Shown here piece after piece: positions 34,323 to 43,071 of a DNA stretch of 64,000 nt (positions within the stretch are counted from its first letter, which is position 1; every line of letters starts with the position of its first letter). Under the pieces are notes generated by a model that had not been told where the DNA came from, ran no database searches, and worked only from the letters and a program-made list of their open reading frames with translations. The position numbers and the translations under genes are program-made. Source of the DNA: Pseudomonadota bacterium (lineage in GTDB: Bacteria; Pseudomonadota; Alphaproteobacteria; Rhizobiales; Xanthobacteraceae); assembly GCA_023422775.1 (NCBI GenBank), contig JAFAGM010000004.1, positions 34,820-98,819 on the forward strand, read 5' to 3'.

Positions 34323-35555
34323 TCAATGACCGCTCAGCACCAAAGTCTTGATCGGCAGCAGCAGTGCCTGGATCCGCAACAGCAATGCATGAACGAGTCC
34401 GGTCGCATCGACGGCGTGCAGGGCAAAACCTTTCAACGCGCCGGTTTTCGGATCGGCTATCACGTCATGGTTGCTGGTGTAGGCATTGACGATGCAGGTG
34501 CTGCCCGGCGTAACGCCGTCAAGGCCTCCCTTGTAGAGCGGCTCCAGGAATACGAGGATCGAGCCCGGCCTTTGCAAGTTCTGGGGATCGATCAACACTT
34601 CGCTGGACCGGAACTGGCCGGTGGCGATGAAGTCCTGCACGGTGGTGACGACCAGCGGAATGATCACCCAGGGCTTCGAGATGCAGGTGGCTTCCGCGAT
34701 CATGCCGGGCTTCATGACCTGGGCCTCGATCTGCCCGAATCCGGCTTGCAACCTGTTCCGGCCCGCCTCGTCCGGGATCAGGATTCCGGCTGGCCGCATG
34801 ATCTGGGCGACGAGGTCGCCGGGGCGGACGAGGAATTGCTCGACGCGGCCATCGACGCCGGCACGGACCAAGGTCTTGTCCAGGTCCACTTGCGCCTGCG
34901 CCTGCTCCGCCTCGGCGCGCGCCCGCTCGGACGGCAGCAGCGTGGAGACGCGCAACGCCGCCGATTCCCTGACGGCGTTCGCCGCGTCGACGCCGGATTG
35001 CCGCTGATCGACAAGCACCTGCAGCTTGTCGATGTCGCGCTGCGGCACGATGCCGGGATTGCGGCGCTGCAATTCACTCTTCACGTCCAATTCGTCTTTA
35101 GCCTGCTGCAAGGAGGCTTTGGCCTCCCCGACCTGGGCTTCCGCCTTGACGATGTCGGCCCGCGCCGCGATCATCGCCGCGTCGACCTCGGCGATCCTTC
35201 GCCTGGCGGTCTCCAGCGCGGCCTCCTGCCTCGAACTGTCCAGCCGGAAAAGAACGTCGCCCTTCTTCACCGCCTCGGTGAAGCCGACGTTGACCTCGAC
35301 GACGCGGCCCGAACCTTCGGGCAGGATCGGCACCGTCCTGAAGTAGAGCGCCGCCGAAGTGGTCGAGGGGTGGAAATAGAAGATCATGGTGATCAGACCG
35401 ATCGTCAGCATCAGGCAGGCGGTGATACCCCACCGCAACTCGTACCAGACGGAGAAGAACGTGATCTCCTTGCCTAGCCGCTTGCCCTGTCGATAGCGGC
35501 GGTAGAGGTAATCCGGCACTATGGTAAAAAGCGAACAGAGCATCAGCTCAAGCAT
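34323..35555 (-). CDS. HlyD-family adaptor protein (YiaV-like)
   Basis: A 410-residue inner-membrane adaptor. A membrane segment (ELRWGITACLMLTIGLITMI) is followed by TVPILPEGSGRVVEVNVGFT and KKGDVLFRLDSSRQEAA, the lipoyl/barrel-sandwich half motif. A long coiled-coil hairpin (about residues 130-230) and VRAGVDGRVEQFLVRPGD, the second half, come next. The layout matches E. coli YiaV, whose neighbour YiaW is a DUF3302 protein; here the DUF3302-like gene overlaps its start by eight bases. No transporter pump or outer-membrane channel is adjacent. Confidence 0.86.
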   Translation of the reverse strand: MLELMLCSLFTIVPDYLYRRYRQGKRLGKEITFFSVWYELRWGITACLMLTIGLITMIFYFHPSTTSAALYFRTVPILPEGSGRVVEVNVGFTEAVKKGDVLFRLDSSRQEAALETARRRIAEVDAAMIAARADIVKAEAQVGEAKASLQQAKDELDVKSELQRRNPGIVPQRDIDKLQVLVDQRQSGVDAANAVRESAALRVSTLLPSERARAEAEQAQAQVDLDKTLVRAGVDGRVEQFLVRPGDLVAQIMRPAGILIPDEAGRNRLQAGFGQIEAQVMKPGMIAEATCISKPWVIIPLVVTTVQDFIATGQFRSSEVLIDPQNLQRPGSILVFLEPLYKGGLDGVTPGSTCIVNAYTSNHDVIADPKTGALKGFALHAVDATGLVHALLLRIQALLLPIKTLVLSGH

Positions 35556-35991
35556 GGCTGCGCACCCCTTCCTTCGCGGGCGTGCTGGCACCGGCGTCAC
35601 CGCCAGGTGCGGCTTCAACCTCGCGTTCGGCAGGGGGCGCGCCCGGACTGGCGTCGGCAATGCGCTCGACCGAATCGGCGATACTGCGCATCGGGGTGCC
35701 GAAATCCGGCAGGTCGATCATCGCGAGCAACAAGCCCGCGACCCAGAAGATGTGCATGTGGGTGAAAAGCGAGATCAAGCCGAGAACAGCCACGATTTCG
35801 AACTGCAGCTTCTGCGTCTTGTGCGCCATGCGTTCGGGCAGGCTGTGCAGCTTCCAGTACAGCGTACCGACCCACAGCACGGTACCTACAAGGAAAATGC
35901 CCGTCGCCACGATCAAGGGATCCGACCCGTCGGGGCCGGGAATGAAGAACGGCAGATGATGTGGCGCTGCCGGATGCATCTGTACAGCCAA
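35548..35991 (-). CDS. DUF3302-like (YiaW-type) inner-membrane protein
   Basis: A 147-residue protein with two membrane segments, DPLIVATGIFLVGTVLWVGT and FEIVAVLGLISLFTHMHIFW. LHSLPERMAHKTQ lies in the loop and a long Ala/Pro-rich tail follows. The loop-and-helix pattern agrees with DUF3302, partner of YiaV-type adaptors. It opens the minus-strand operon and lies 73 bases from the FixK-type box at 36064-36077. A start four codons later (MHPAAPHH) is possible. Confidence 0.72.
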   Translation of the reverse strand: MAVQMHPAAPHHLPFFIPGPDGSDPLIVATGIFLVGTVLWVGTLYWKLHSLPERMAHKTQKLQFEIVAVLGLISLFTHMHIFWVAGLLLAMIDLPDFGTPMRSIADSVERIADASPGAPPAEREVEAAPGGDAGASTPAKEGVRSHA

Positions 35992-36063
35992 AACTTCCTG
36001 CTCCCCGTAATCGACCGAAGCTGCCGCAGCGGTCGCACAGTGGGCGCTAGGGTCTCCGAATGC

Positions 36064-36077
36064 TTGATCTGAATCAA
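36064..36077. promoter_or_regulatory. FixK/FNR-type box between divergent operons
   Basis: TTGATCTGAATCAA is a perfect TTGA-N6-TCAA palindrome. Its centre is 77.5 bases from the ATG of the gene at 36148 and about 79.5 from the start at 35991, so it can serve both directions. Confidence 0.8.
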
Positions 36078-36147
36078 GAGGTACCCGCCGGTCGCCGACC
36101 TAACTTCGGAGCAAGCAGGACGGCGAACGCCCATTCAGGAGACAAAT

Positions 36148-36600
36148 ATGGCCAAGATCGACGACCTCATTCCCAGCGCAAAGGAAATCCAGAAGCAGGC
36201 AGCCCTGAAGGAGGCGCAACGGGCCGACGAGCACGCCAAGCGTCTCGCCGCGGCCGAAGCCGAGAAACACGCCCTGATCGACAGGCTCAGCAAGCCATCG
36301 GGTTTGACCGAGGATGAGAAGGTCGAGTTGGCCTCGAACGTGATCCAGCGCGCGGTCCGCAACGGGCTATCCGAGGTGCAGGTCTATCGCTTTCCGAACA
36401 CGCTGTGCACGGACCGGGGCCGCGCCATCAACCAGATGGAAAAGGGCTGGGAAAAGACACTGACCGGGATTCCGAAGGAGATCTTTCAGCTCTGGAGCGA
36501 TTACCTTCAACCGCGCGGCTATCGCATCCGCTACCAGATCGTCGATTTCCCGGGCGGTGTGCCCGGCGACATCAGCATCACCATCAGCTGGGATGCTTAG
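36148..36600 (+). CDS. Protein of unknown function, first gene before ppk2
   Basis: A 150-residue protein. Residues 1-45 are a charged helix (KEIQKQAALKEAQRADEHAK). A globular part follows with RAVRNGLSEVQVYRFPNTLC and LQPRGYRIRYQIVDFPGG. It has no signal or membrane segment. It lies 41 bases before the PPK2 gene on the same strand behind a FixK-type box, so it may work with polyphosphate metabolism. I do not recognise the family. Confidence 0.7.
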   Translation: MAKIDDLIPSAKEIQKQAALKEAQRADEHAKRLAAAEAEKHALIDRLSKPSGLTEDEKVELASNVIQRAVRNGLSEVQVYRFPNTLCTDRGRAINQMEKGWEKTLTGIPKEIFQLWSDYLQPRGYRIRYQIVDFPGGVPGDISITISWDA

Positions 36601-36641
36601 CCATATTGCGTCAGATAGCTGCCGAACGGGGGTGATTGCCT

Positions 36642-37442
36642 ATGGCCAAGGACGAAGCTCCAGAGAAGATGAAGCGGAAGGAATATGAGAAAGAGCTGCG
36701 CAAGCTTCAGGTGCAGCTCTGCCATTTGCAGGAATGGGTCAAGGCCGAAAAGCTGCGGATCATCATCCTGTTCGAGGGCCGCGACGCCGCCGGCAAGGGG
36801 GGCACCATCAAGGCGCTCACCGAAAAGGTGAGCCCGCGGGTGTTCCGCGTCGCCGCCCTTCCCGCACCGTCCGACCGCGAGAAGTCACAACTGTTCCTGC
36901 AGCGCTATATTGCGCATTTCCCCGCTGGCGGCGAAATCGTGATCTTCGACCGCAGCTGGTACAACCGGGCCGGTGTCGAACATGTCATGGGGTTCTGCAC
37001 GCCGGAACAGCACAAGCGGTTCCTCGAATTGTGTCCCCCGGTCGAGAAATTCGCCGTCGACGGCGGCATCATCCTGATCAAGCTGTGGCTCGAGGTCGGG
37101 ATGGAGGAGCAGCAGCGCCGCTTCGAAGCGCGTATCGAGGATCCGCTGCGGCAATGGAAGCTCAGCCCAATGGACACCGAGTCGTTCGGGCGCTGGTACG
37201 ACTACTCGCGGGCGCGTGACATGATGTTCGAGGCAACCGATACGAAGTTCGCGCCCTGGCGCCTGATCCGCTCCGACGACAAGCGGCGGGCGCGGCTGAA
37301 CGTCATCTCGCATATCCTGGAGACGATCCCGTACAAGAAGGTCGCGCGCGAAAAGGTCAAGCTACCGAAGCGTTCGCTCAAGGGGGAATACAATGATCAG
37401 GCCAGCCTGCGCAGGATGAAATTCGTCGAGGAGCGGTACTAG
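36642..37442 (+). CDS. ppk2: Polyphosphate kinase 2 family enzyme
   Basis: A 266-residue PPK2. The Walker A loop is GRDAAGKGG, the lid region FPAGGEIVIFDRSWYNRAGV contains the Walker B aspartate, and LWLEVGMEEQQRRFEARIED completes the fold. PPK2 moves phosphate between polyphosphate and nucleotides, usually to regenerate GTP or ATP. The class (GDP- or ADP/AMP-preferring) cannot be read. The ATG at 36642 is preceded by GGGGGTG; the TTG at 36636 is a less likely start. It is probably cotranscribed with the gene at 36148. Confidence 0.94.
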   Translation: MAKDEAPEKMKRKEYEKELRKLQVQLCHLQEWVKAEKLRIIILFEGRDAAGKGGTIKALTEKVSPRVFRVAALPAPSDREKSQLFLQRYIAHFPAGGEIVIFDRSWYNRAGVEHVMGFCTPEQHKRFLELCPPVEKFAVDGGIILIKLWLEVGMEEQQRRFEARIEDPLRQWKLSPMDTESFGRWYDYSRARDMMFEATDTKFAPWRLIRSDDKRRARLNVISHILETIPYKKVAREKVKLPKRSLKGEYNDQASLRRMKFVEERY

Positions 37443-37475
37443 GCCGCAGATCACTGCGCGGCGCCGTCCGCAGGG

Positions 37476-39164
37476 TCAGCCCGCCTTCAAATCGCCGAGC
37501 ACGCTGTCCATCCGCCGGGTCCAGTTGGCGCTGTCGGTCTTGTCCGCCAAACCGTCTGCCTGCAGCACGTCGCGAACCTGTCCGCGGGCGCCGACGATGT
37601 GAAAGTCGATGCCGCGCGAGCAAAGTTCGCCATGCAGATCGTGCAGCATTTTTGCGCCTGCGAGATCGATGAATGGCGAAGACGAGAGGCCGCAAACGAC
37701 GCGCCTGGTTTCCGGATTTGCGTGAACCCTGGCCAGCACTATTTCCAGAACCGCTTCGGCATTGATGTAGAGCAGCGACGCCTCCGGCCGGAATGCAATG
37801 ACGCCGGGCAGCGGCTCGACATCCGGATTGCGCGCACTATCCGCATAGCGCCCCGTCCCCGGGAGCCGGCCGAGGAACGCCACGTTCGGTTGCGAAGCGC
37901 GCGCCAGCAGCAGGAGGATCGAGGCGATTGCCGCCAGCAGGATGCCTTTCAGGATCCCGAGCAGCAGCACGGAGACCAGGGCAATTGCCGCGGCATAGAA
38001 ATCGATCCGGCTGATGCGCCACATCCGCACCAGCGCGGGAACATCCACCAGCTTGTACACCGCGGTGAAAACGATCGCGGCCAGCACCGCCTTGGGAAGG
38101 TTGGTCAGCAGGCCGGTAAGGAACAGCAGGCAGATCGCCAGCGTGACCGAGCAGATGACCAGCGCCAGCGGCGTTTTTGCGCCGGCCTGGTCGTTGACCG
38201 CCGATTGCGACAGCCCGCCCGCGACGGGATAGCCCTGGCCGAGCGATACCGCGAGATTGGCAGCACCCAGCCCCAAAAACTCCTGCCGCACGTCGAGTGC
38301 ATAGCCATGTTTGGCCGCAAAGCTTCGCGCCGCAGACACACCCTCGATATAGGCGAGCAGCAAAATGCCGGCGGCGAGCGGAAACAGCTCGTCGAACTCC
38401 AGGAGCCCAAAGGTCGGGATGGCGAAACTCGGCAGCCCGCTCGGGATATTGCCCGTCACGGGGATGCCTCGCGCCGGAAGACTGAGCAGAGTGGCCATGA
38501 GGATAGACAGGGCGACGACGGTGAGGCCGACCGGTTTGCCAGGCAGAAAGCGATCGCCGAGCAGGAGCAGCGCGATCGCCACGAGCCCGATCGCCAGGAC
38601 GATCCAATGGATATCGCCGAGCTGGCCGAGCAGCCTGATCAGACGATCGAAGAAATTGTGCCCGCCGCCGGCCACCCCGAAGAGGCCGGGCAACTGCGTC
38701 ATGATGATGGTGAGCCCGGCGCCGGCCTTGAAGCCGACCAGAATGCTGTCGCTGATCAGGCGTACCAGCATGCTGAGCCGGAAAATCCAGGCGATCAGGC
38801 ACAGGAGAGCAACGGCGAGGGCCGCAATGCTGGCGATCTGCGCGTATCGCACCGGATCGCCCGCCGCCAGCGCCCCGACGGTGGCTGCGATCATCAGCGA
38901 GATCGCCGAAGTCGGACCAACTGCGAGCTGACGCGACGAGCCCAGCAGCGCGTACCCGATGCCGCCCAGCATGTAGCCGTAGATGCCGACCTGTGGCGGA
39001 AGCCCGGCGAGTGCCGCGTAGGCAAGCGACACCGGGATCGCATAAGCCGCCAGCGTCACGCCGCCGATGACGTCGGACGTCAGCCAGGAAGCGCGATATC
39101 CAGCGAGCCAGTCCGCCGGCGGGAAAAATTTTGTCCGGCTCGATGCCATGTCGGTCAGCTTCAT
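37476..39164 (-). CDS. SulP-family anion permease with C-terminal STAS domain
   Basis: A 562-residue protein with about eleven membrane segments at residues 20-425. LTSDVIGGVTLAAYAIPVSL and GLPPQVGIYGYMLGGIGYAL are the SulP signature. A STAS domain follows at about 455-545 (VIAFRPEASLLYINAE, SSSPFIDLAGAKMLHDLH). Substrates in the family are sulfate, bicarbonate or other anions; the sequence does not decide. It starts about 26 bases from the FixK-type box at 39184-39197. ATG 39149 is an alternative start. It converges with ppk2. Confidence 0.92.
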   Translation of the reverse strand: MKLTDMASSRTKFFPPADWLAGYRASWLTSDVIGGVTLAAYAIPVSLAYAALAGLPPQVGIYGYMLGGIGYALLGSSRQLAVGPTSAISLMIAATVGALAAGDPVRYAQIASIAALAVALLCLIAWIFRLSMLVRLISDSILVGFKAGAGLTIIMTQLPGLFGVAGGGHNFFDRLIRLLGQLGDIHWIVLAIGLVAIALLLLGDRFLPGKPVGLTVVALSILMATLLSLPARGIPVTGNIPSGLPSFAIPTFGLLEFDELFPLAAGILLLAYIEGVSAARSFAAKHGYALDVRQEFLGLGAANLAVSLGQGYPVAGGLSQSAVNDQAGAKTPLALVICSVTLAICLLFLTGLLTNLPKAVLAAIVFTAVYKLVDVPALVRMWRISRIDFYAAAIALVSVLLLGILKGILLAAIASILLLLARASQPNVAFLGRLPGTGRYADSARNPDVEPLPGVIAFRPEASLLYINAEAVLEIVLARVHANPETRRVVCGLSSSPFIDLAGAKMLHDLHGELCSRGIDFHIVGARGQVRDVLQADGLADKTDSANWTRRMDSVLGDLKAG

Positions 39165-39183
39165 CGCGCCGGATGACCAAGCC

Positions 39184-39197
39184 TTGACCCAGATCAA
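39184..39197. promoter_or_regulatory. FixK/FNR-type box before the CoA-transferase operon
   Basis: TTGACCCAGATCAA, perfect TTGA-N6-TCAA. Its centre is 75.5 bases before the CoA-transferase A start at 39266. It is closer to the SulP start, so plus-strand activation fits better, though both are possible. Confidence 0.8.
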
Positions 39198-39265
39198 GGT
39201 TACGACCGGACAGGGCGCCAACATTTCGCGTCGATCAACTTTCGATCGACGACCGGAGCGCGAAC

Positions 39266-39913
39266 ATGAAATCCGTTTCCGTCGAAGAAGCCGTCGCGCT
39301 CATCCCCAACGGTGCAAGCATCATGGTCGGCGGATTCATGGGCGTCGGCACGCCGGAACGGCTGCTCGACGAATTGGTACGCCAGAAGAAGTCCGGCCTC
39401 TCCCTCATCAGCAATGATGCAGCAGTGCCTTCCAGGGGCGTCGGCAAGCTGTTCGACGCTGCACAGGTATCGCGCATGATCGGCACCCATATCGGGCTGA
39501 ACCCGAAGGCGCAGCAGCAGATGCTTTCGAAGCAGACCGACATCGACCTGATCCCGCAGGGCACCTTCGTCGAACGGATCCGCGCCGGCGGTTGCGGTCT
39601 CGGCGGCGTGCTGACGCCGACCGGGGTCGGCACCACTGTCGAGGAAGGCAAGCAGCGGATCGAGGTGAACGGCAAGCCGTTCCTGCTGGAAACCGCGCTG
39701 CGCGCCGACTTCGCGCTGATCCACGCCTTTCTCGCCGACTATCTCGGCAACCTCGCCTATGCCCTCACCGCCCGCAACTTCAATCCTGTCATGGCGATGG
39801 CGGCCGACACCGTCATCGTCACCGCCGAAAACATCGTTCCGGTCGGCGTCATCGCGCCCGATCACGTCGTGACGCCGGGACCATTGGTCGACTATCTCGT
39901 CGCGAACGGGTGA
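39266..39913 (+). CDS. CoA-transferase subunit A (AtoD/ScoA type)
   Basis: A 215-residue class I CoA-transferase alpha subunit. It opens with SVEEAVALIPNGASIMVGGF and MGVGTPERLLDELV, and GTFVERIRAGGCGLGGVLTP and EVNGKPFLLETALRADFALI complete the pattern. With the next gene it would move CoA between an acyl-CoA such as acetoacetyl-CoA and a free acid such as acetate or succinate. The donor/acceptor pair is not readable. The box at 39184 lies just upstream. Confidence 0.9.
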   Translation: MKSVSVEEAVALIPNGASIMVGGFMGVGTPERLLDELVRQKKSGLSLISNDAAVPSRGVGKLFDAAQVSRMIGTHIGLNPKAQQQMLSKQTDIDLIPQGTFVERIRAGGCGLGGVLTPTGVGTTVEEGKQRIEVNGKPFLLETALRADFALIHAFLADYLGNLAYALTARNFNPVMAMAADTVIVTAENIVPVGVIAPDHVVTPGPLVDYLVANG

Positions 39914-39917
39914 AACC

Positions 39918-40568
39918 ATGGATGCACAAACCATCATCGCCCGTCGCGTTGCGCAGGAGCTTCGTCCCGGCAATCTCGTCAATCTCGGCATCGGCATTCC
40001 GACACTGGTTGCCAATTACGTCCCTGCAGGGCTCAACGTGTTCTTCCAGTCCGAGAACGGACTGATCGGCACCGGCCCCATTCCCGAGCAGGGCATGGCG
40101 CACCCGTTGCTGACCGATGCCGGCGGCCGGCCGATCAGCGCGCTGCCGGGCGCAGCCACCTTCGACAGCGCGATGTCGTTCGGGCTGATCCGCGGTGGCC
40201 ATGTCGATATCACCGTGCTCGGCGGACTGCAGGTCGATGCCAGCGGTCTCCTCGCCAACTGGACCGTCCCCGGCAAGATGGTGCCCGGCATGGGTGGCGC
40301 CATGGATCTCGTGAGCGGTGCCAAGCGCGTCATCATCGCCATGCAGCATGCCGCCAAGGGCAAGTCCAAGATCGTCGCCAGGTGCAGCCTGCCCCTGACT
40401 TCGGTGCGGCCGGTCGACCTCGTCGTAACCGAAATCGCCGTCATCGCCTTTCCCGGCGGCAAGGCGACGCTTTGGGAGACCGCCCCCGGCATATCGGTCG
40501 CCGAAGTCATGGCGGTAACGGAAGCCGAGCTCGCGATCCCGGACAAGGTGCCGGAAATGAAGCTCTGA
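39918..40568 (+). CDS. CoA-transferase subunit B (AtoA/ScoB type)
   Basis: A 216-residue beta subunit. NLGIGIPTLVANYVPAGLNV is the N-terminal pattern. FFQSENGLIGTGPIP holds the catalytic glutamate that forms the CoA thioester, in the SENG motif. GGHVDITVLGGLQVD follows. It starts four bases after subunit A stops and pairs with it. In low-oxygen metabolism such an enzyme could feed acetoacetate or acetate in and out of the CoA pool. Confidence 0.92.
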   Translation: MDAQTIIARRVAQELRPGNLVNLGIGIPTLVANYVPAGLNVFFQSENGLIGTGPIPEQGMAHPLLTDAGGRPISALPGAATFDSAMSFGLIRGGHVDITVLGGLQVDASGLLANWTVPGKMVPGMGGAMDLVSGAKRVIIAMQHAAKGKSKIVARCSLPLTSVRPVDLVVTEIAVIAFPGGKATLWETAPGISVAEVMAVTEAELAIPDKVPEMKL

Positions 40569-40586
40569 CCAACGGGACTGTTACCC

Positions 40587-41045
40587 ATGCGCATATTCAA
40601 TGGCTTCGAGGAACTCAAGGCCGCCGTCGGCACGGAGGTCGGCGTCAGCGACTGGATCGAGGTGACGCAGGATCGCATCAACAAGTTTGCGGACGCGACC
40701 TGCGATGAACAGTGGATCCATGTCGACCAGGAACGTGCCAAGGCGGAGATGCCGGGCGGCAAGACCATCGCGCACGGTCTATTGTCGCTCAGCCTGGCGC
40801 CGATGTTCATACGCTCGGTGATGGGGCTGAAGGGCCTGAAGAACACCCTGAACTACGGCGCCGACCGAATCCGCTATTTGTCACCGGTGCCGGCGGGCTC
40901 AAGCCTGCGCGGACGGATCAGTATTGCCGAGGCCGAGGAAGTGCCGCCCGACGGCCTGCGGGTGCACTATCGCGTGGTGATCGAGATCGACGGCGGACAG
41001 CGTCCCGCCTGCGTCGCCGAGGTGATCGGGCTTCACTACCGCTGA
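40587..41045 (+). CDS. MaoC-like hotdog dehydratase
   Basis: A 152-residue hotdog protein. DATCDEQWIHVD holds the D-x5-H catalytic pair of (R)-specific enoyl-CoA hydratases, and GKTIAHGLLSLSLAP is the hydratase-2 motif. PhaJ-type members supply (R)-3-hydroxyacyl-CoA for polyester synthesis, which would fit the PHA-synthase-like gene 3 kb away. It follows the CoA-transferase pair with 18 bases between. Confidence 0.9.
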   Translation: MRIFNGFEELKAAVGTEVGVSDWIEVTQDRINKFADATCDEQWIHVDQERAKAEMPGGKTIAHGLLSLSLAPMFIRSVMGLKGLKNTLNYGADRIRYLSPVPAGSSLRGRISIAEAEEVPPDGLRVHYRVVIEIDGGQRPACVAEVIGLHYR

Positions 41046-41066
41046 CGCGCCGCGAAGCGCACTCCC

Positions 41067-41858
41067 TCAATCGATGATGTGATAGCCGCCATCGACGTAG
41101 AGCACGCTACCGGTGATGAGCTTGGCACCATCCAGCGCCAGAAACGCGGTCGCCTTGCCGACGTCGTCGATACTGACCAGGCTGCGTGCCGGCGCTTGCG
41201 ATTGCGCCTTGTCCATCAGTTCGTCGAACTCGGGGATGCCTGACGCGGCGCGCGTCGCCAGCGGCCCCGGCGAAATGGCATGGACGCGAATGCCCTTGGG
41301 CCCGAGTTCGGCGGCGATATAGCGCACCGCCGCCTCGAGCGCCGCTTTCGCAACGCCCATGACATTGTAGTTCTTCACTACCATCTGGCTGCCGTAATAC
41401 GTCATGGTGAAGATGGTGCCGCCATTCTTCATCAGCGGTTCGGCGAGATGCGCCATGCGCATGAACGACCAGCACGACACGTCCATGGTCTTCTGAAATC
41501 CCTCGCGGTCGACATCCACCACGCGGCCATGCAGCGCGCCCTTGGGCGAAAACGCAATCGAGTGAAGCAGGAAATCCAGTTGGCCCCACTCCTTCTTGAT
41601 GTGATCGAAGACCTTTTCGATCTCGCCCTCGACCATGACATCCAGCGGCATGAAGATCGGCGCCTCCAGCGCTTTCGCCAGCGGCTCGACGTGCTTTTTC
41701 GCCTTTTCGTTCAGGTAAGTGACGGCAAGGTCGGCACCCAGCGCACGAAATGCCTTGGCGCAGCCCCAAGCGATCGACTGGTCGTTGGCGATGCCGACGA
41801 CCAGCCCCTTCTTGCCCTTGAGTGCGATCTTGGTCTCGGGGAAAACCGGGATATTCAT
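41067..41858 (-). CDS. fabI: Enoyl-[acyl-carrier-protein] reductase (FabI type)
   Basis: A 263-residue SDR-fold reductase. GLVVGIANDQSIAWGCAKAF is the FabI cofactor loop, FLLHSIAFSPK follows, and the catalytic Tyr and Lys sit in YNVMGVAK (Y-x6-K). It reduces trans-2-enoyl-ACP with NADH. Its place at the end of the DUF3141-pta-ackA operon, overlapping the ackA stop (ATGA), is unusual for a fatty-acid gene; it may be a second paralogue with a special role, but only one copy is in view. Confidence 0.93.
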   Translation of the reverse strand: MNIPVFPETKIALKGKKGLVVGIANDQSIAWGCAKAFRALGADLAVTYLNEKAKKHVEPLAKALEAPIFMPLDVMVEGEIEKVFDHIKKEWGQLDFLLHSIAFSPKGALHGRVVDVDREGFQKTMDVSCWSFMRMAHLAEPLMKNGGTIFTMTYYGSQMVVKNYNVMGVAKAALEAAVRYIAAELGPKGIRVHAISPGPLATRAASGIPEFDELMDKAQSQAPARSLVSIDDVGKATAFLALDGAKLITGSVLYVDGGYHIID

Positions 41859-43066
41859 GACACTCTCTCGCGTTTCTGGTTCGGCGACGGCCGGTTCGTG
41901 AGCAGCGCCAGGGTGTGCTGCGCAATCATCAATTCCTCGTCGGTGGGGACGACATAAACGGGAATGCGGCTGTCGGACCGGGATATCCTGCCGGCATGCC
42001 GGTCGTTCTCGGCAGGGTCCAGCGCAACGCCGAGCCAGGCCAGCTTCTCGACAATGCGGGCGCGGATGGTGGCGGAGTTCTCGCCGATCCCCGCCGTGAA
42101 CACGAAGGCATCGAGCCCCTGCAGCGCCGCCGCCAGCATCCCGGCATTGAGGCCGACCCGGTAGACGAAGTAGTCGATCGCGAATGCCGCGCGCGGATCC
42201 GAACTGGCTTCGAGTTCGCGCATGTCGTTGCTGACGCCGGACAGGCCCTTGAGGCCGCAGTCGCGGTAAAGAAAATTCTGCACGTTCGAGGCCGACATGC
42301 CCTTTTCCGTGAGGAGATAGAGCACCACGCCGGGATCAAGCTGGCCCGGCCGCGTTCCCATGGCGAGCCCGTCGAGCGCCGTGAAGCCCATCGTGCTTTC
42401 GACGCTATTCCCGTTCTTGATGGCGCACATCGAGGCGCCGCTGCCGAGATGGGCGACGATCACGCGTCCGCCCGCGATCTCAGGCGCAACCCGCGGCAGG
42501 CGCTTGGCAATGTACTCGTAGGACAGGCCATGGAACCCGTAGCGCCGGATGCCTTCGGTATGGAGCTGGTATGGAATGGCATAATGGTCCGCGACCGCAT
42601 CGTGGTCGCGATGGAACGCGGTATCGAAGCAGGCGACCTGCGGCAGTGACGGAGAATGCCCCAGCAGCGTCCTGATCGGCGCGAGGTTGTAGGGCTGATG
42701 CAGCGGCGCCAGCGAAACGTAGCGTTCCAGCCGCGTCGCCACCGCATGATCGATCAGCACCGGGCGCGCGTGATCCGGCCCGCCGTGGACGACGCGGTGA
42801 CCGACGGCGATCGGATTGACATTGAGTTCGCGCAGCCAGGCGCCCGCAATCGACATCGCGGCCGGCACATCGGCCACCGCCTCGACCGGATAGGCCCGAT
42901 CGGCCAACGGATCGCCGTTCGGACCGCTGGCGCGAAGCCGCGGACGGCTGCCGATCCCATCCATCTGGCCTTTGATCTGCCGCTGCAATCCTGTCGCGCC
43001 TTCCACCGCGAAGACCTGGAACTTGACGCTGGAGGAACCGGCATTGACGACGAGGATGGTGTCCAT
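41855..43066 (-). CDS. ackA: Acetate kinase
   Basis: A 403-residue enzyme of the acetokinase family. ILVVNAGSSSVKF is the phosphate-binding start, VGHRVVHGGPDH and VIVAHLGSGASMCAIKNG follow, and TMGFTALDGLAMGTRPGQLD is the second signature. It converts acetyl phosphate and ADP to acetate and ATP. The ATG at 43066 or the GTG at 43075, which overlaps the pta stop, may be the start. It is coupled to pta upstream and fabI downstream. Confidence 0.96.
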   Translation of the reverse strand: MDTILVVNAGSSSVKFQVFAVEGATGLQRQIKGQMDGIGSRPRLRASGPNGDPLADRAYPVEAVADVPAAMSIAGAWLRELNVNPIAVGHRVVHGGPDHARPVLIDHAVATRLERYVSLAPLHQPYNLAPIRTLLGHSPSLPQVACFDTAFHRDHDAVADHYAIPYQLHTEGIRRYGFHGLSYEYIAKRLPRVAPEIAGGRVIVAHLGSGASMCAIKNGNSVESTMGFTALDGLAMGTRPGQLDPGVVLYLLTEKGMSASNVQNFLYRDCGLKGLSGVSNDMRELEASSDPRAAFAIDYFVYRVGLNAGMLAAALQGLDAFVFTAGIGENSATIRARIVEKLAWLGVALDPAENDRHAGRISRSDSRIPVYVVPTDEELMIAQHTLALLTNRPSPNQKRERVS

Positions 43067-43071
43067 GGTGT

